Shown: positions 1-5,603 of the stretch, piece after piece | How positions within the stretch are numbered: position 1 is the stretch's first letter | Layout of the letters: each line of letters begins with the position of its first letter | Origin: Aquifex sp. | GTDB lineage: Bacteria; Aquificota; Aquificia; Aquificales; Aquificaceae | Length of the DNA stretch: 11,273 nt | Direction of reading: 5' to 3' | NCBI GenBank assembly: GCA_015487405.1 | Contig: WFPV01000116.1 | Span: 1 to 11,273 of the forward strand | The notes under the pieces: model-generated | What the model was told of the DNA's origin: nothing | Databases searched by the model: none | What the model saw: only the letters and a program-made list of their open reading frames with translations | Translations under genes and position numbers: made by a program

Positions 1-661
1 CGGGGTGTCCAAAGAACCAGAACAGTGTTCTTGCAAGGAGAGGATTTATTTCGTCAACCCATCCCAAGGAGAGAGGTAAGAGCTGGAAGAGAATTTCTAC
101 CGCAACGGGAACAATCATTATGGTCCAGAGGATGAAGTTTACAAAGGTTCCGAATACCGCTAAGGGAAGCTTTTCACCGGGATTTTCCCTTTTCCACTGA
201 ATTGCGGAAGGTAGCCAGTCGAAGAAGAATGGCACTAAGGAACCTAACACTAATAGAACCGCTCCCAAGTAGAAGGTCCAGTGTGCTATCAGAGGTGGAT
301 AGAATGTGTAAAGAACCGTTGCCCTTCCCGTAAACATAGCCCATGCAGCCATAAGTGTTCCGATAACCATCATTCCGAGAGCTATCCACTGAACTTTTTC
401 CCTTAAGGGTTTCTTGAGTGTATACATTACGAGGGCATTGGAGAATCCGACAATGAATATTGTTGTAAAGACTATAACGTTAATAACTCCGTGAAGAGTA
501 AGGCCTTGATAGTAGTCAATACCGAGGAAGCTTTCAGCTTTAATAATCCCAGCCCTGTAAAGAACCTGCATTACACTGTGGTAAATTCCAAACACTAAAA
601 GAAGTATGGGAAAGATTATTTCAGTCAAGATAATCGTTCTTATAGCAGGACTAACCTGCAT
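1..661 (-). CDS. coxA2: ba3 (B-type) cytochrome c oxidase subunit I, 5' part (runs off left edge)
   Basis: This is the N-terminal 220 codons of a haem-copper oxidase catalytic subunit, an integral membrane protein that reduces oxygen to water and pumps protons. The start ATG (659-661) has an AGGAGGTG ribosome binding site at 666-673. The conceptual protein begins MQVSPAIRTI and is very hydrophobic. The T-L-H-G-V-I motif (His57) fits the low-spin haem b ligand. The window ends inside F-W-F-F-G-H-P, whose His219 is a CuB ligand in this family. Full-length relatives are about 550-570 residues, so more than half the protein, including the remaining CuB and haem ligands, lies outside the window. 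The short N-terminus before the first helix and the motif wording are B-type rather than A-type. It follows coxB2 by 11 nt and is the third gene of the IIa-coxB2-coxA2 operon. Naming it coxA2 follows the A. aeolicus convention from memory. Confidence 0.93.
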   Translation of the reverse strand, partial: MQVSPAIRTIILTEIIFPILLLVFGIYHSVMQVLYRAGIIKAESFLGIDYYQGLTLHGVINVIVFTTIFIVGFSNALVMYTLKKPLREKVQWIALGMMVIGTLMAAWAMFTGRATVLYTFYPPLIAHWTFYLGAVLLVLGSLVPFFFDWLPSAIQWKRENPGEKLPLAVFGTFVNFILWTIMIVPVAVEILFQLLPLSLGWVDEINPLLARTLFWFFGHP

Positions 662-672
662 AGCTCACCTCC

Positions 673-1149
673 TCAGTGAACGATAATTTTTCCTTGCATA
701 GCGTGGTGACCTACACCACAGAACTCGTGGCAAACAACGTGATACACTCCAGGATGTTCAAACTTAACTCTCATATATCCGACTGTTCCGGGGATTGCCA
801 TTAAATTAAAGTTTGTGTTGTTTATGTGCACTCCATGGACTACATCTTTAGACGTTACAAAAATGTCTACTACAGAACCAGCAGGTATTTTTATCTCCGT
901 AGCTCCTTGGTTAAAATCAAACAACCACATTCTTGCAAGAATATGAAGCTCATACCTCTTGTCTGAATGTTTAATAAGTTTTCCCGTTTGGAAAGGCTCA
1001 ACGTCGGTAATACAGGTAGGAACGTCTATCTTGAGCCCCTTTGCAGCGTAGACGATTAACGCAAAGAATACCACAAGCATAGTCAAGGCCATAGTAAGGC
1101 CTACCTTTTCACCGGGGTCTAAGTAGAGTCCCGGTTTCTTCTCAACCAT
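673..1149 (-). CDS. coxB2: ba3 (B-type) cytochrome c oxidase subunit II, CuA protein
   Basis: The 158-residue subunit II carries the binuclear CuA centre that accepts electrons from cytochrome c on the outer face of the membrane. One transmembrane helix (about residues 17-38) anchors a cupredoxin domain. The CuA ligands are visible as His105 (in D-V-V-H-G-V-H), then Cys140, Glu142, Cys144, His148 and Met151 in C-H-E-F-C-G-V-G-H-H-A-M. A single N-terminal helix and short length are typical of B-type (Thermus ba3-like) subunit II; A-type subunit II has two helices, as in coxB at 3114-3827. The chain ends right after the CuA domain, so there is no fused cytochrome c. The ATG lies 6 nt after the subunit IIa stop, with a purine-rich ribosome binding site (AAGGGGG) inside the end of that gene. 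This suggests coupled translation and a matched ratio of the two subunits. Confidence 0.96.
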   Translation of the reverse strand: MVEKKPGLYLDPGEKVGLTMALTMLVVFFALIVYAAKGLKIDVPTCITDVEPFQTGKLIKHSDKRYELHILARMWLFDFNQGATEIKIPAGSVVDIFVTSKDVVHGVHINNTNFNLMAIPGTVGYMRVKFEHPGVYHVVCHEFCGVGHHAMQGKIIVH

Positions 1150-1155
1150 CCTTCC

Positions 1156-1275
1156 TTACCCCCTTTCAAGGAGAATCTTGAATACGAAAAACCAAATAAA
1201 TGCATAAAAAGCTGCCAAGAAAATCATGAAGTAAATGGCTCCTATCGGGAAAAAGTCCATACGCTTTTTTTCCAC
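1156..1275 (-). CDS. ba3 oxidase small subunit IIa (39 residues, GTG start)
   Basis: This short reading frame encodes a single-helix membrane peptide. It begins V-E-K-K-R-M-D-F-F-P (GTG, read as Met), continues with one hydrophobic helix over about residues 9-35, and ends K-I-L-L-E-R-G. The start is supported by a strong AGGAGGTG site at 1282-1289, exactly 6 nt before the GTG; the in-frame ATG five codons later would be about 21 nt away. It stands immediately before coxB2 in the same operon. Architecture, position, the charged E-K-K head and the R-G tail recall the 34-residue subunit IIa of Thermus thermophilus ba3 oxidase. That peptide packs in the place of the second transmembrane helix that A-type subunit II has and B-type subunit II lacks. 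From memory, an unannotated subunit IIa was found by protein chemistry in the A. aeolicus enzyme, and I infer this is its gene. Very short ORFs like this escape standard length cutoffs. Confidence 0.88.
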   Translation of the reverse strand: MEKKRMDFFPIGAIYFMIFLAAFYAFIWFFVFKILLERG

Positions 1276-1281
1276 GGCTCA

Positions 1282-1289
1282 CACCTCCT
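1282..1289 (-). promoter_or_regulatory. Ribosome binding site deciding the GTG start of subunit IIa
   Basis: AGGAGGTG on the minus strand, 6 nt before the GTG at 1273-1275. Full anti-SD complementarity with optimal spacing is the main reason to accept this 39-codon gene and its non-ATG start. Confidence 0.85.
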
Positions 1290-1317
1290 AAAGGATTTTT
1301 ATTAAGCCTATAAATAA

Positions 1318-1345
1318 AGCTTATATAAAACTTCCTCGATGTCAA
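1318..1345 (-). promoter_or_regulatory. Candidate sigma70-type promoter of the IIa-coxB2-coxA2 operon
   Basis: On the minus strand a perfect TTGACA (-35, 1340-1345) is followed after 16 bp by TAAGCT (1318-1323), a weak -10. TATAAG overlaps it at 14-bp spacing. The start site would fall near 1310, giving a 5' leader of about 35 nt before the IIa start. Because a terminator closes the coxA1 operon at 1478-1509, this second oxidase operon needs its own promoter. The -35 match is strong and the -10 match is modest. Confidence 0.5.
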
Positions 1346-1360
1346 GTATGTACTAACTAT

Positions 1361-1399
1361 CCTATAAGCAACCCATTAAAAATCAATGGGTATAATAGG
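1361..1399. repeat. Stem-loop between the two oxidase operons
   Basis: ACCCATT (1371-1377) and AATGGGT (1385-1391) form a perfect 7-bp stem around a 7-nt loop. CCTAT (1361-1365) and ATAGG (1395-1399) can extend it across a small internal loop. It is not followed by a T-run on the minus strand, so it is a poor terminator there. It lies just upstream of the candidate -35 box at 1340-1345, which makes an operator or upstream regulatory site possible. The rest of 1276-1491 is AT-rich, with no other gene seen. Confidence 0.45.
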
Positions 1400-1477
1400 A
1401 AGCTTATTTTATTTGTCCTTGTTTTTTTTATAAAGATATATTTTTATCATTTTTAAAGACAGAAATAAAAAAATACT

Positions 1478-1509
1478 AAAAAGAGGAGGGCTTACTTATT
1501 GCCCTCCTC
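1478..1509 (-). terminator. Intrinsic terminator containing the coxA1 stop codon
   Basis: On the minus strand GAGGAGGGC (1501-1509) pairs perfectly with GCCCTCCTC (1483-1491), a 9-bp GC-rich stem followed by TTTTT (1478-1482). The 9-nt loop (1492-1500) includes the TAA stop of coxA1, and the first arm encodes the last residues of CoxA1 (L-E-E-G). The terminator is thus built from the end of the coding sequence and separates the coxA1 operon from the ba3 operon. Confidence 0.88.
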
Positions 1510-3117
1510 AAGCTTATCAAATCTGTAGGGGTGCCAGTCCTTTTCTATCTTGGGAGGTTCATCTCCGAAGTTGTGTGCGGGTGCAGGTACTGGGAGTCTC
1601 CATTCAAGAGAAGGAGATTTCCAAGGATTTTGAGGAGCTTTCTCCCCAGAAATAAGTCCTTTTATCATTCCCCAAGTAAATATGATTATTCCTACACCAA
1701 GTATAAGTGCCCCAATAGTTTGAATCATATGAAGAGCAGCCCATTCGGGTATAGGTGGGTAATCTGGATACCTTCTAGGATTACCAAGCATGCCAACGAC
1801 CATTTGGAAGAAGTAAAAGATATTTGCTCCTGCAAATATAACCCAAAAGCTTATCTTTCCTAAATTCTCTGGATAAAATTTTCCAGTAGCTAAGGGGAAC
1901 CAGTGAATGATAGCTCCAAGTATTCCGAGAGTAACTGCCATTCCGAGAACGTAGTGGAAATGTCCAACTACAAATAGGGAGTCAGATATTCCAAGGTCAA
2001 TAGCAACCATAGCGTTTGGTATTCCAGTAAGTCCTCCGATAAGGAACATGAATATTCCACCAAGCATATACAGCATTTGAGATCTTAGCTGAATAGCTCC
2101 TTTGTATAGGGTAAGCATCCAGTTGAATATCTTAATTCCAGTGGGAACTGCTATAAGGAGGGTGGTGTAAGACATTAATACCCTTATCCAATTAGGAACT
2201 CCGGAGACAAACATATGGTGTATCCAAACAATGAAGCTAAGTGCAACGATTCCCCATACCGCAAACACCATTGTATGGTATCCAAAGAGGGGCCTTCTTG
2301 CAAATACAGGAACTATTTCGGAGAAGAATCCAAATATAGGTAAAACCTGAACATAAACAACCGGGTGAGAATAGAACCAGAATACGTTTTGATAGAGTAA
2401 GGGATCTCCTCCTTTAGCAGGATTAAAGAAATTAGTTCCAAAGTAGGTATCTAACAGGAGCATAGTTACTGCACCAGCAAGAGAGGGAACACCTATAAGC
2501 TGGATAACGTTAGCAGCTATGAGTGTATGTACATACATGTTTGTTTTCCAGAAAGTAACTCCAGGAGCCCTCATTTTGAGATAAGTAACGATAAAGTTAA
2601 CCGCGGTAGCTATAGAAGATGCCCCGAGCAAGTGTATGACAAATACGTAAAGTGCTGTTACTCCCGCGTCAGGGTTGCTTGAGAAAGGAGGATAACCTGT
2701 CCACATCATCTTAATTTGATTTCCAGGAATAAGAGTGAGTAAAACCAATACACTTGCTCCGAAAAACATCCACCAACTAAGCGCATTGAGTCTGGGGAAA
2801 GCAAGATCTCTTGCCCCTATCATCAAGGGGAGCAAGAAGTTACCAAACCCTCCTATGTGTGCAGCTATAGCCCACCACAGGAGCATTACAACTCCGTGCC
2901 CAGTAAGGAAGTAGTTATAAGTGTCGTAGGAAACTACCTGCATTCCGGGCTGGGCTTGTTCAAGTCTGACACCCATGCCAAACAATCCAGCGACTAAGAA
3001 GAATACGTAGCTAACAGTAAAGTAAAGAATTCCTATCTTCTTATGGTCGGTGGTAAATAACCATTCCCTAAGGCTTGCTAAGAAATACGGCTTCTCTACA
3101 TGAATAGCTTCTCTCAT
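1492..3117 (-). CDS. coxA1: A-type (A2-like) cytochrome c oxidase subunit I
   Basis: The 541-residue catalytic subunit of a haem-copper oxidase has about 12 transmembrane helices. Visible ligands are His74 (T-G-H-G, low-spin haem), His251 (CuB, with Tyr255 as the cross-linked tyrosine), His300 and His301 (CuB, W-I-H-H-M), and His386 and His388 (G-H-F-H, high-spin and low-spin haems). Lys329 in P-T-G-I-K fits the K proton channel, and Asp104 (A-R-D-L-A-F-P) fits the D channel entrance. The usual G-H-P-E-V is Y249-S-H-P-V-V, so the D-channel glutamate is absent and Tyr-Ser takes its place, as described for A2-type oxidases. The ATG overlaps the coxB stop (ATGA), with TAAGGAGGT 6 nt upstream, so translation is coupled. 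It is the last gene of coxC-sco-coxB-coxA1 and ends in the terminator at 1478-1509. The C-terminal 50 residues are hydrophilic. Confidence 0.97.
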   Translation of the reverse strand: MREAIHVEKPYFLASLREWLFTTDHKKIGILYFTVSYVFFLVAGLFGMGVRLEQAQPGMQVVSYDTYNYFLTGHGVVMLLWWAIAAHIGGFGNFLLPLMIGARDLAFPRLNALSWWMFFGASVLVLLTLIPGNQIKMMWTGYPPFSSNPDAGVTALYVFVIHLLGASSIATAVNFIVTYLKMRAPGVTFWKTNMYVHTLIAANVIQLIGVPSLAGAVTMLLLDTYFGTNFFNPAKGGDPLLYQNVFWFYSHPVVYVQVLPIFGFFSEIVPVFARRPLFGYHTMVFAVWGIVALSFIVWIHHMFVSGVPNWIRVLMSYTTLLIAVPTGIKIFNWMLTLYKGAIQLRSQMLYMLGGIFMFLIGGLTGIPNAMVAIDLGISDSLFVVGHFHYVLGMAVTLGILGAIIHWFPLATGKFYPENLGKISFWVIFAGANIFYFFQMVVGMLGNPRRYPDYPPIPEWAALHMIQTIGALILGVGIIIFTWGMIKGLISGEKAPQNPWKSPSLEWRLPVPAPAHNFGDEPPKIEKDWHPYRFDKLEEGNK

Positions 3118-3827
3118 TGTGCTACCTCCTTATTAGTTTCTGATTTTATAGCAACTGCATTATTTCCATAAAGCCAAGCAGTAAATTGCTCAGGAGGAAC
3201 AACCTTCAAGATAGAAAACATGTGAGAGTGTCCTGTTCCACAGTATTCCCTACAGAATACATAATACTCACCGGGTTTATTAATTTGGAACCAAAGGTAA
3301 GTAATTCTTCCGGGAACTGCGTCTTCGGTAATCCTTGCGGGCTGTACATAGAAAGAATGAATTACATCCATAGAAGTAAGGAGAACTTTTATGGGTTTAC
3401 CAGCTGGTATAACAGGTTTTTCTTCCTCTGAAAGGGTGTAATCGTTAGGGTTATAACCTGTTAATACACTCTTAATAACGTTCCCCTTTTCATCCAGATA
3501 ATCGAATTGCCAACCCCACATGAAAGAAGTTACTTTGATTGTCATAGCATTATCGGGCACAGTTCTCATCTTTTTGAATATTGAGAACGAATAAGTAGCT
3601 AAGAATAAAACTATGAGGGTGGGAATAACTACAAAAACAGCCTCTAATCCCGCATGACTTTCGAAATCATGATCTCCAATTTCCCTTTCTCCAGGTTTAT
3701 ACCTGTACTTCATAACGAAGTATAAACCTGGGACTGCTACTACGAGATAGATGATTACTGAAATTATTAGCCATACAATAACCGCTTCCTTCCACCATTC
3801 ATAAGGAAGCGCAAAAATTTGCTCCAT
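3114..3827 (-). CDS. coxB: A-type cytochrome c oxidase subunit II, CuA protein
   Basis: The 237-residue subunit II takes electrons from cytochrome c and passes them to subunit I. Two transmembrane segments (about residues 15-38 and 60-83) precede a periplasmic cupredoxin domain. An aromatic patch M-W-G-W-Q-F-D-Y at 103-110 is the usual electron entry region. CuA ligands are His157 (D-V-I-H-S-F), Cys192, Glu194, Cys196, His200 and Met203 (C-R-E-Y-C-G-T-G-H-S-H-M). There is no lipobox cysteine and no fused haem c domain, so this is not a caa3 type. The ATG lies 2 nt after the sco stop. Its AAGGAGGT site (3834-3841) is formed by the last codons of sco (K-K-E-V), and its own stop overlaps the coxA1 start by 3 nt. 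With coxC and coxA1 it makes the standard three-subunit core. Confidence 0.97.
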   Translation of the reverse strand: MEQIFALPYEWWKEAVIVWLIISVIIYLVVAVPGLYFVMKYRYKPGEREIGDHDFESHAGLEAVFVVIPTLIVLFLATYSFSIFKKMRTVPDNAMTIKVTSFMWGWQFDYLDEKGNVIKSVLTGYNPNDYTLSEEEKPVIPAGKPIKVLLTSMDVIHSFYVQPARITEDAVPGRITYLWFQINKPGEYYVFCREYCGTGHSHMFSILKVVPPEQFTAWLYGNNAVAIKSETNKEVAQ

Positions 3828-3829
3828 GT

Positions 3830-4630
3830 TTATACCTCCTTCTTAGATTTCATTGTTAATAATGAATAAAGTAAAACTAACCCAAAAGCAGAGAAGCCAA
3901 TACCTGCAAAAATCAAAGTCGGATTAATAACATATCTACTTCTTGAAGGATCATAAGTAAAGCAAGCTAAGTATGCCAGGTCAATGATTGAATTAAAGGA
4001 AATCTTGTTTTGTTCTGTCTCTAAGAGCGCAAGTTTTATATCTCTTTCTGAAGGGTTAACCCCATAAAGATACCTTGTTATTCTTCCTCCTTCTGTTACA
4101 AATATGTAGACGTTTGGGTGAACAAAGGTTTTATCTCTCTCCGAAAAGAAGAACTTAAATCCAACGCTATCAGTTAATTCATTTATCTGGTTTTTTTTGA
4201 TAAGTCCAAAAATCCAGTGTTTGGTAAAAGGTCCGTGAATTTCTTTAAACTTTTTAAGAGCTTCCAAGTTATCCTTTTCGTCAAAAGAAAGATTCAGAAC
4301 ATTGAAATCCTTATTTTTTAAGCTGGTCTCTTTTATTAGTTTGTTCAAATTGTCTATTCTTACAGGGCACGTTCCTTCACAAGTGTAGTAAGAAAGAAGC
4401 AAAATTGTAGGTTTGCCTTTAAGTAGCGAGTATAGATCCGTCTCTTGTCCATTTTCTAAGATTACTTTTACATTTTTAACGAAGTTCCCCAAATACTTTT
4501 TCTCGTCAATTTTTAAGATTTCTGGATTGAAGAAGTCATTATCTTTAAATGCGGAACTACTTGGCCCCATTACTCCGCTTGCAAAGAGTAAAGAAGAAAG
4601 CAACAAGAAAGCAAAAACCAAACTTCTCAT
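3830..4630 (-). CDS. sco: SCO1/SenC family copper chaperone for CuA assembly
   Basis: SCO proteins are thioredoxin-fold, membrane-tethered proteins that deliver copper to, or reduce, the CuA site of oxidase subunit II. I start this 266-residue protein at the ATG 4628-4630, not at an upstream in-frame ATG at 4666. The chosen start has TGAGGTG 6 nt away and gives a clean N-terminal hydrophobic signal or anchor (M-R-S-L-V-F-A-F-L-L). The upstream start would lie inside coxC and add 12 residues that mask the signal. The copper motif is C84-E-G-T-C88-P, and the third ligand is probably His171 (F-V-H-P-N-V-Y-I). A second hydrophobic helix lies near the C-terminus (about 237-260), followed by K-S-K-K. 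This C-terminal helix is not in textbook SCO1 but occurs in some bacterial relatives. Its place between coxC and coxB supports a role in loading CuA of CoxB and perhaps CoxB2. Confidence 0.92.
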   Translation of the reverse strand: MRSLVFAFLLLSSLLFASGVMGPSSSAFKDNDFFNPEILKIDEKKYLGNFVKNVKVILENGQETDLYSLLKGKPTILLLSYYTCEGTCPVRIDNLNKLIKETSLKNKDFNVLNLSFDEKDNLEALKKFKEIHGPFTKHWIFGLIKKNQINELTDSVGFKFFFSERDKTFVHPNVYIFVTEGGRITRYLYGVNPSERDIKLALLETEQNKISFNSIIDLAYLACFTYDPSRSRYVINPTLIFAGIGFSAFGLVLLYSLLTMKSKKEV

Positions 4631-4636
4631 ATTGTT

Positions 4637-4643
4637 CACCTCA
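4637..4643 (-). promoter_or_regulatory. Ribosome binding site fixing the sco start, overlapping the coxC stop
   Basis: TGAGGTG on the minus strand, 6 nt before the ATG at 4628-4630. Its first three bases are the coxC stop codon TGA, so the two genes are translationally linked. It favours the start that exposes an N-terminal signal helix. Confidence 0.75.
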
Positions 4644-5423
4644 GATAGCCATAGTTCCAAGAACATAAGCAGTAAGAGCTACCAACAACCACATGAAGTC
4701 AACAAAGTGCCAGTATGCAGAAACTCCTCTGAGAACCGTAGGTCTGTATTGATTCATTTTTCCTGTAGCAAGGAGCCAAATACAGTATAGATGAGCTATA
4801 AGACCTACAAGAACGTGGGAAGTATGAAGTCCAGTAAGAGCATAGAACCCTGTTCCATACATATTAACACTCAGGGTAAATCCTTCTTTCCAAAGATGGA
4901 TCCACTCACTTACGTGGAGTATTACAAATAACACTCCAAGGCTAAAGGTAAAAAATACCCATTTTATAGTTTTACCTGTATCACCTTCATTTTCAAGAAC
5001 TTCTTCAGCCTTCCATATGGTGTAACTAGAAGTCCACAATATCAAAGTAAGTAAGGCAGCCATAGATATACTGACACCTTCTGGAACCCAATTGGCCCAT
5101 TCGTAAGCATGGGTAACTCTAGCAGTCCAAAAGGCTGCAAACATTGTTCCAAATATAACCACTTCTGTAAGAATAAAAAGGAAGGTTCCAAGTGCTCCTA
5201 GGCCATACTCCCTATCCTTTTCAAAATGCTCATTTGCCCAACCAGTTATTCCGAAAAGGATAGAGATAAGTGATACTCCGAAGAGTATTAAACCTATAAA
5301 TTTCCATCCCCATGCAAAAAAAGCTGTAAACGCAATAGTAGTTAAAAGACCACCTACACCAATAAAAAAGGGCCACTTACTGACTTCTTCATGGTGATGG
5401 TGCTTCACATCGGCATGCGCCAT
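4641..5423 (-). CDS. coxC: Cytochrome c oxidase subunit III
   Basis: This 260-residue membrane protein is subunit III of an A-type oxidase; it contains no metal and stabilises subunit I and proton uptake. About seven hydrophobic segments are visible. Recognisable family motifs are F-I-L-T-E-V-V-I-F (first part of the helix bundle), G-L-H-T-S-H-V-L-V-G, and near the C-terminus Y-W-H-F-V-D-F-M-W-L. The start is the ATG at 5421-5423, preceded at 6 nt by AGGAGGTG. An in-frame GTG 9 nt upstream lies within that binding site and is therefore unlikely to be used. The hydrophilic N-terminus contains K-H-H-H-H-E-E, a short histidine run. It is the first gene of coxC-sco-coxB-coxA1, downstream of the promoter at 5499-5527 and divergent from sqr. 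B-type oxidases lack subunit III, so it belongs with CoxA1/CoxB rather than the ba3 operon. Confidence 0.95.
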   Translation of the reverse strand: MAHADVKHHHHEEVSKWPFFIGVGGLLTTIAFTAFFAWGWKFIGLILFGVSLISILFGITGWANEHFEKDREYGLGALGTFLFILTEVVIFGTMFAAFWTARVTHAYEWANWVPEGVSISMAALLTLILWTSSYTIWKAEEVLENEGDTGKTIKWVFFTFSLGVLFVILHVSEWIHLWKEGFTLSVNMYGTGFYALTGLHTSHVLVGLIAHLYCIWLLATGKMNQYRPTVLRGVSAYWHFVDFMWLLVALTAYVLGTMAI

Positions 5424-5429
5424 ACTCTT

Positions 5430-5437
5430 CACCTCCT
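5430..5437 (-). promoter_or_regulatory. Ribosome binding site fixing the coxC start
   Basis: AGGAGGTG on the minus strand, 6 nt before the ATG at 5421-5423. The alternative GTG start is part of this motif, so the ATG is the better choice. Confidence 0.8.
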
Positions 5438-5498
5438 CATTTTAATATTATATTTTCTTTCGCCTCAAAAGCCCGGTTTTATAAGTGTTATTTATAGT

Positions 5499-5527
5499 AT
5501 TATAATGTTTTTTTATAAAAGTGTCTA
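5499..5527 (-). promoter_or_regulatory. Sigma70-type promoter of the coxC-sco-coxB-coxA1 operon
   Basis: On the minus strand TAGACA (5522-5527, 5 of 6 consensus) and TATAAT (5499-5504, 6 of 6) are separated by exactly 17 bp. Initiation would fall near 5492, leaving a leader of about 69 nt before coxC. The leader is very AT-rich, apart from a short GC patch at about 5461-5476. Confidence 0.7.
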
Positions 5528-5551
5528 TCTTCCGCAACATCAAATGATTTT

Positions 5552-5557
5552 TATAAT
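5552..5557 (+). promoter_or_regulatory. Candidate -10 element for sqr
   Basis: A perfect TATAAT on the plus strand, 46 nt before the sqr ATG. No good -35 sits at the right distance; TTCCGC at 5530-5535 with 16-bp spacing is the best I see. Expression may therefore depend on an activator. It shares a 180-bp divergent region with the cox promoter. Confidence 0.45.
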
Positions 5558-5571
5558 AGGATAAAGTAAGT

Positions 5572-5586
5572 ATTAACCAAGTTAAT
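5572..5586. promoter_or_regulatory. Palindrome in the sqr 5' leader (possible operator)
   Basis: ATTAAC and GTTAAT are perfect 6-bp arms around CAA. The element lies between the candidate -10 at 5552-5557 and the sqr ribosome binding site (AGGAGGTG, 5592-5599), so a bound repressor would block transcription. One half contains ATTAACTT (read on the minus strand), which recurs upstream of the two other transcription units described at 6932-6965 and 8988-8995. Confidence 0.4.
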
Positions 5587-5603
5587 TTTTCAGGAGGTGA
5601 AGT

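Noticed and set aside
174..389. 71-codon minus-strand frame inside coxA2
   Set aside because: It is an alternative frame of the coxA2 coding region, whose own frame is open throughout and carries haem and CuB motifs.
1361..1399. Second terminator for the coxA1 operon
   Set aside because: The hairpin has no T-run on the minus strand, and a better terminator lies at the coxA1 stop.
1531..1863. 110-codon plus-strand frame inside coxA1
   Set aside because: It is antisense to the conserved C-terminal part of CoxA1, with no promoter or ribosome binding site and no recognisable domain.
3114..3827. caa3-type subunit II with a fused cytochrome c
   Set aside because: The chain ends soon after the CuA motif and contains no CxxCH.
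4631..4666. Longer sco start at 4666
   Set aside because: It would begin inside coxC without a ribosome binding site and bury the signal helix; the ATG at 4628-4630 has TGAGGTG at 6 nt.
4413..4790. 125-codon open frame on the plus strand across sco and coxC
   Set aside because: It lies antisense to two well-supported genes, has no ribosome binding site that I can see, and its Ser/Lys-rich product matches no family.
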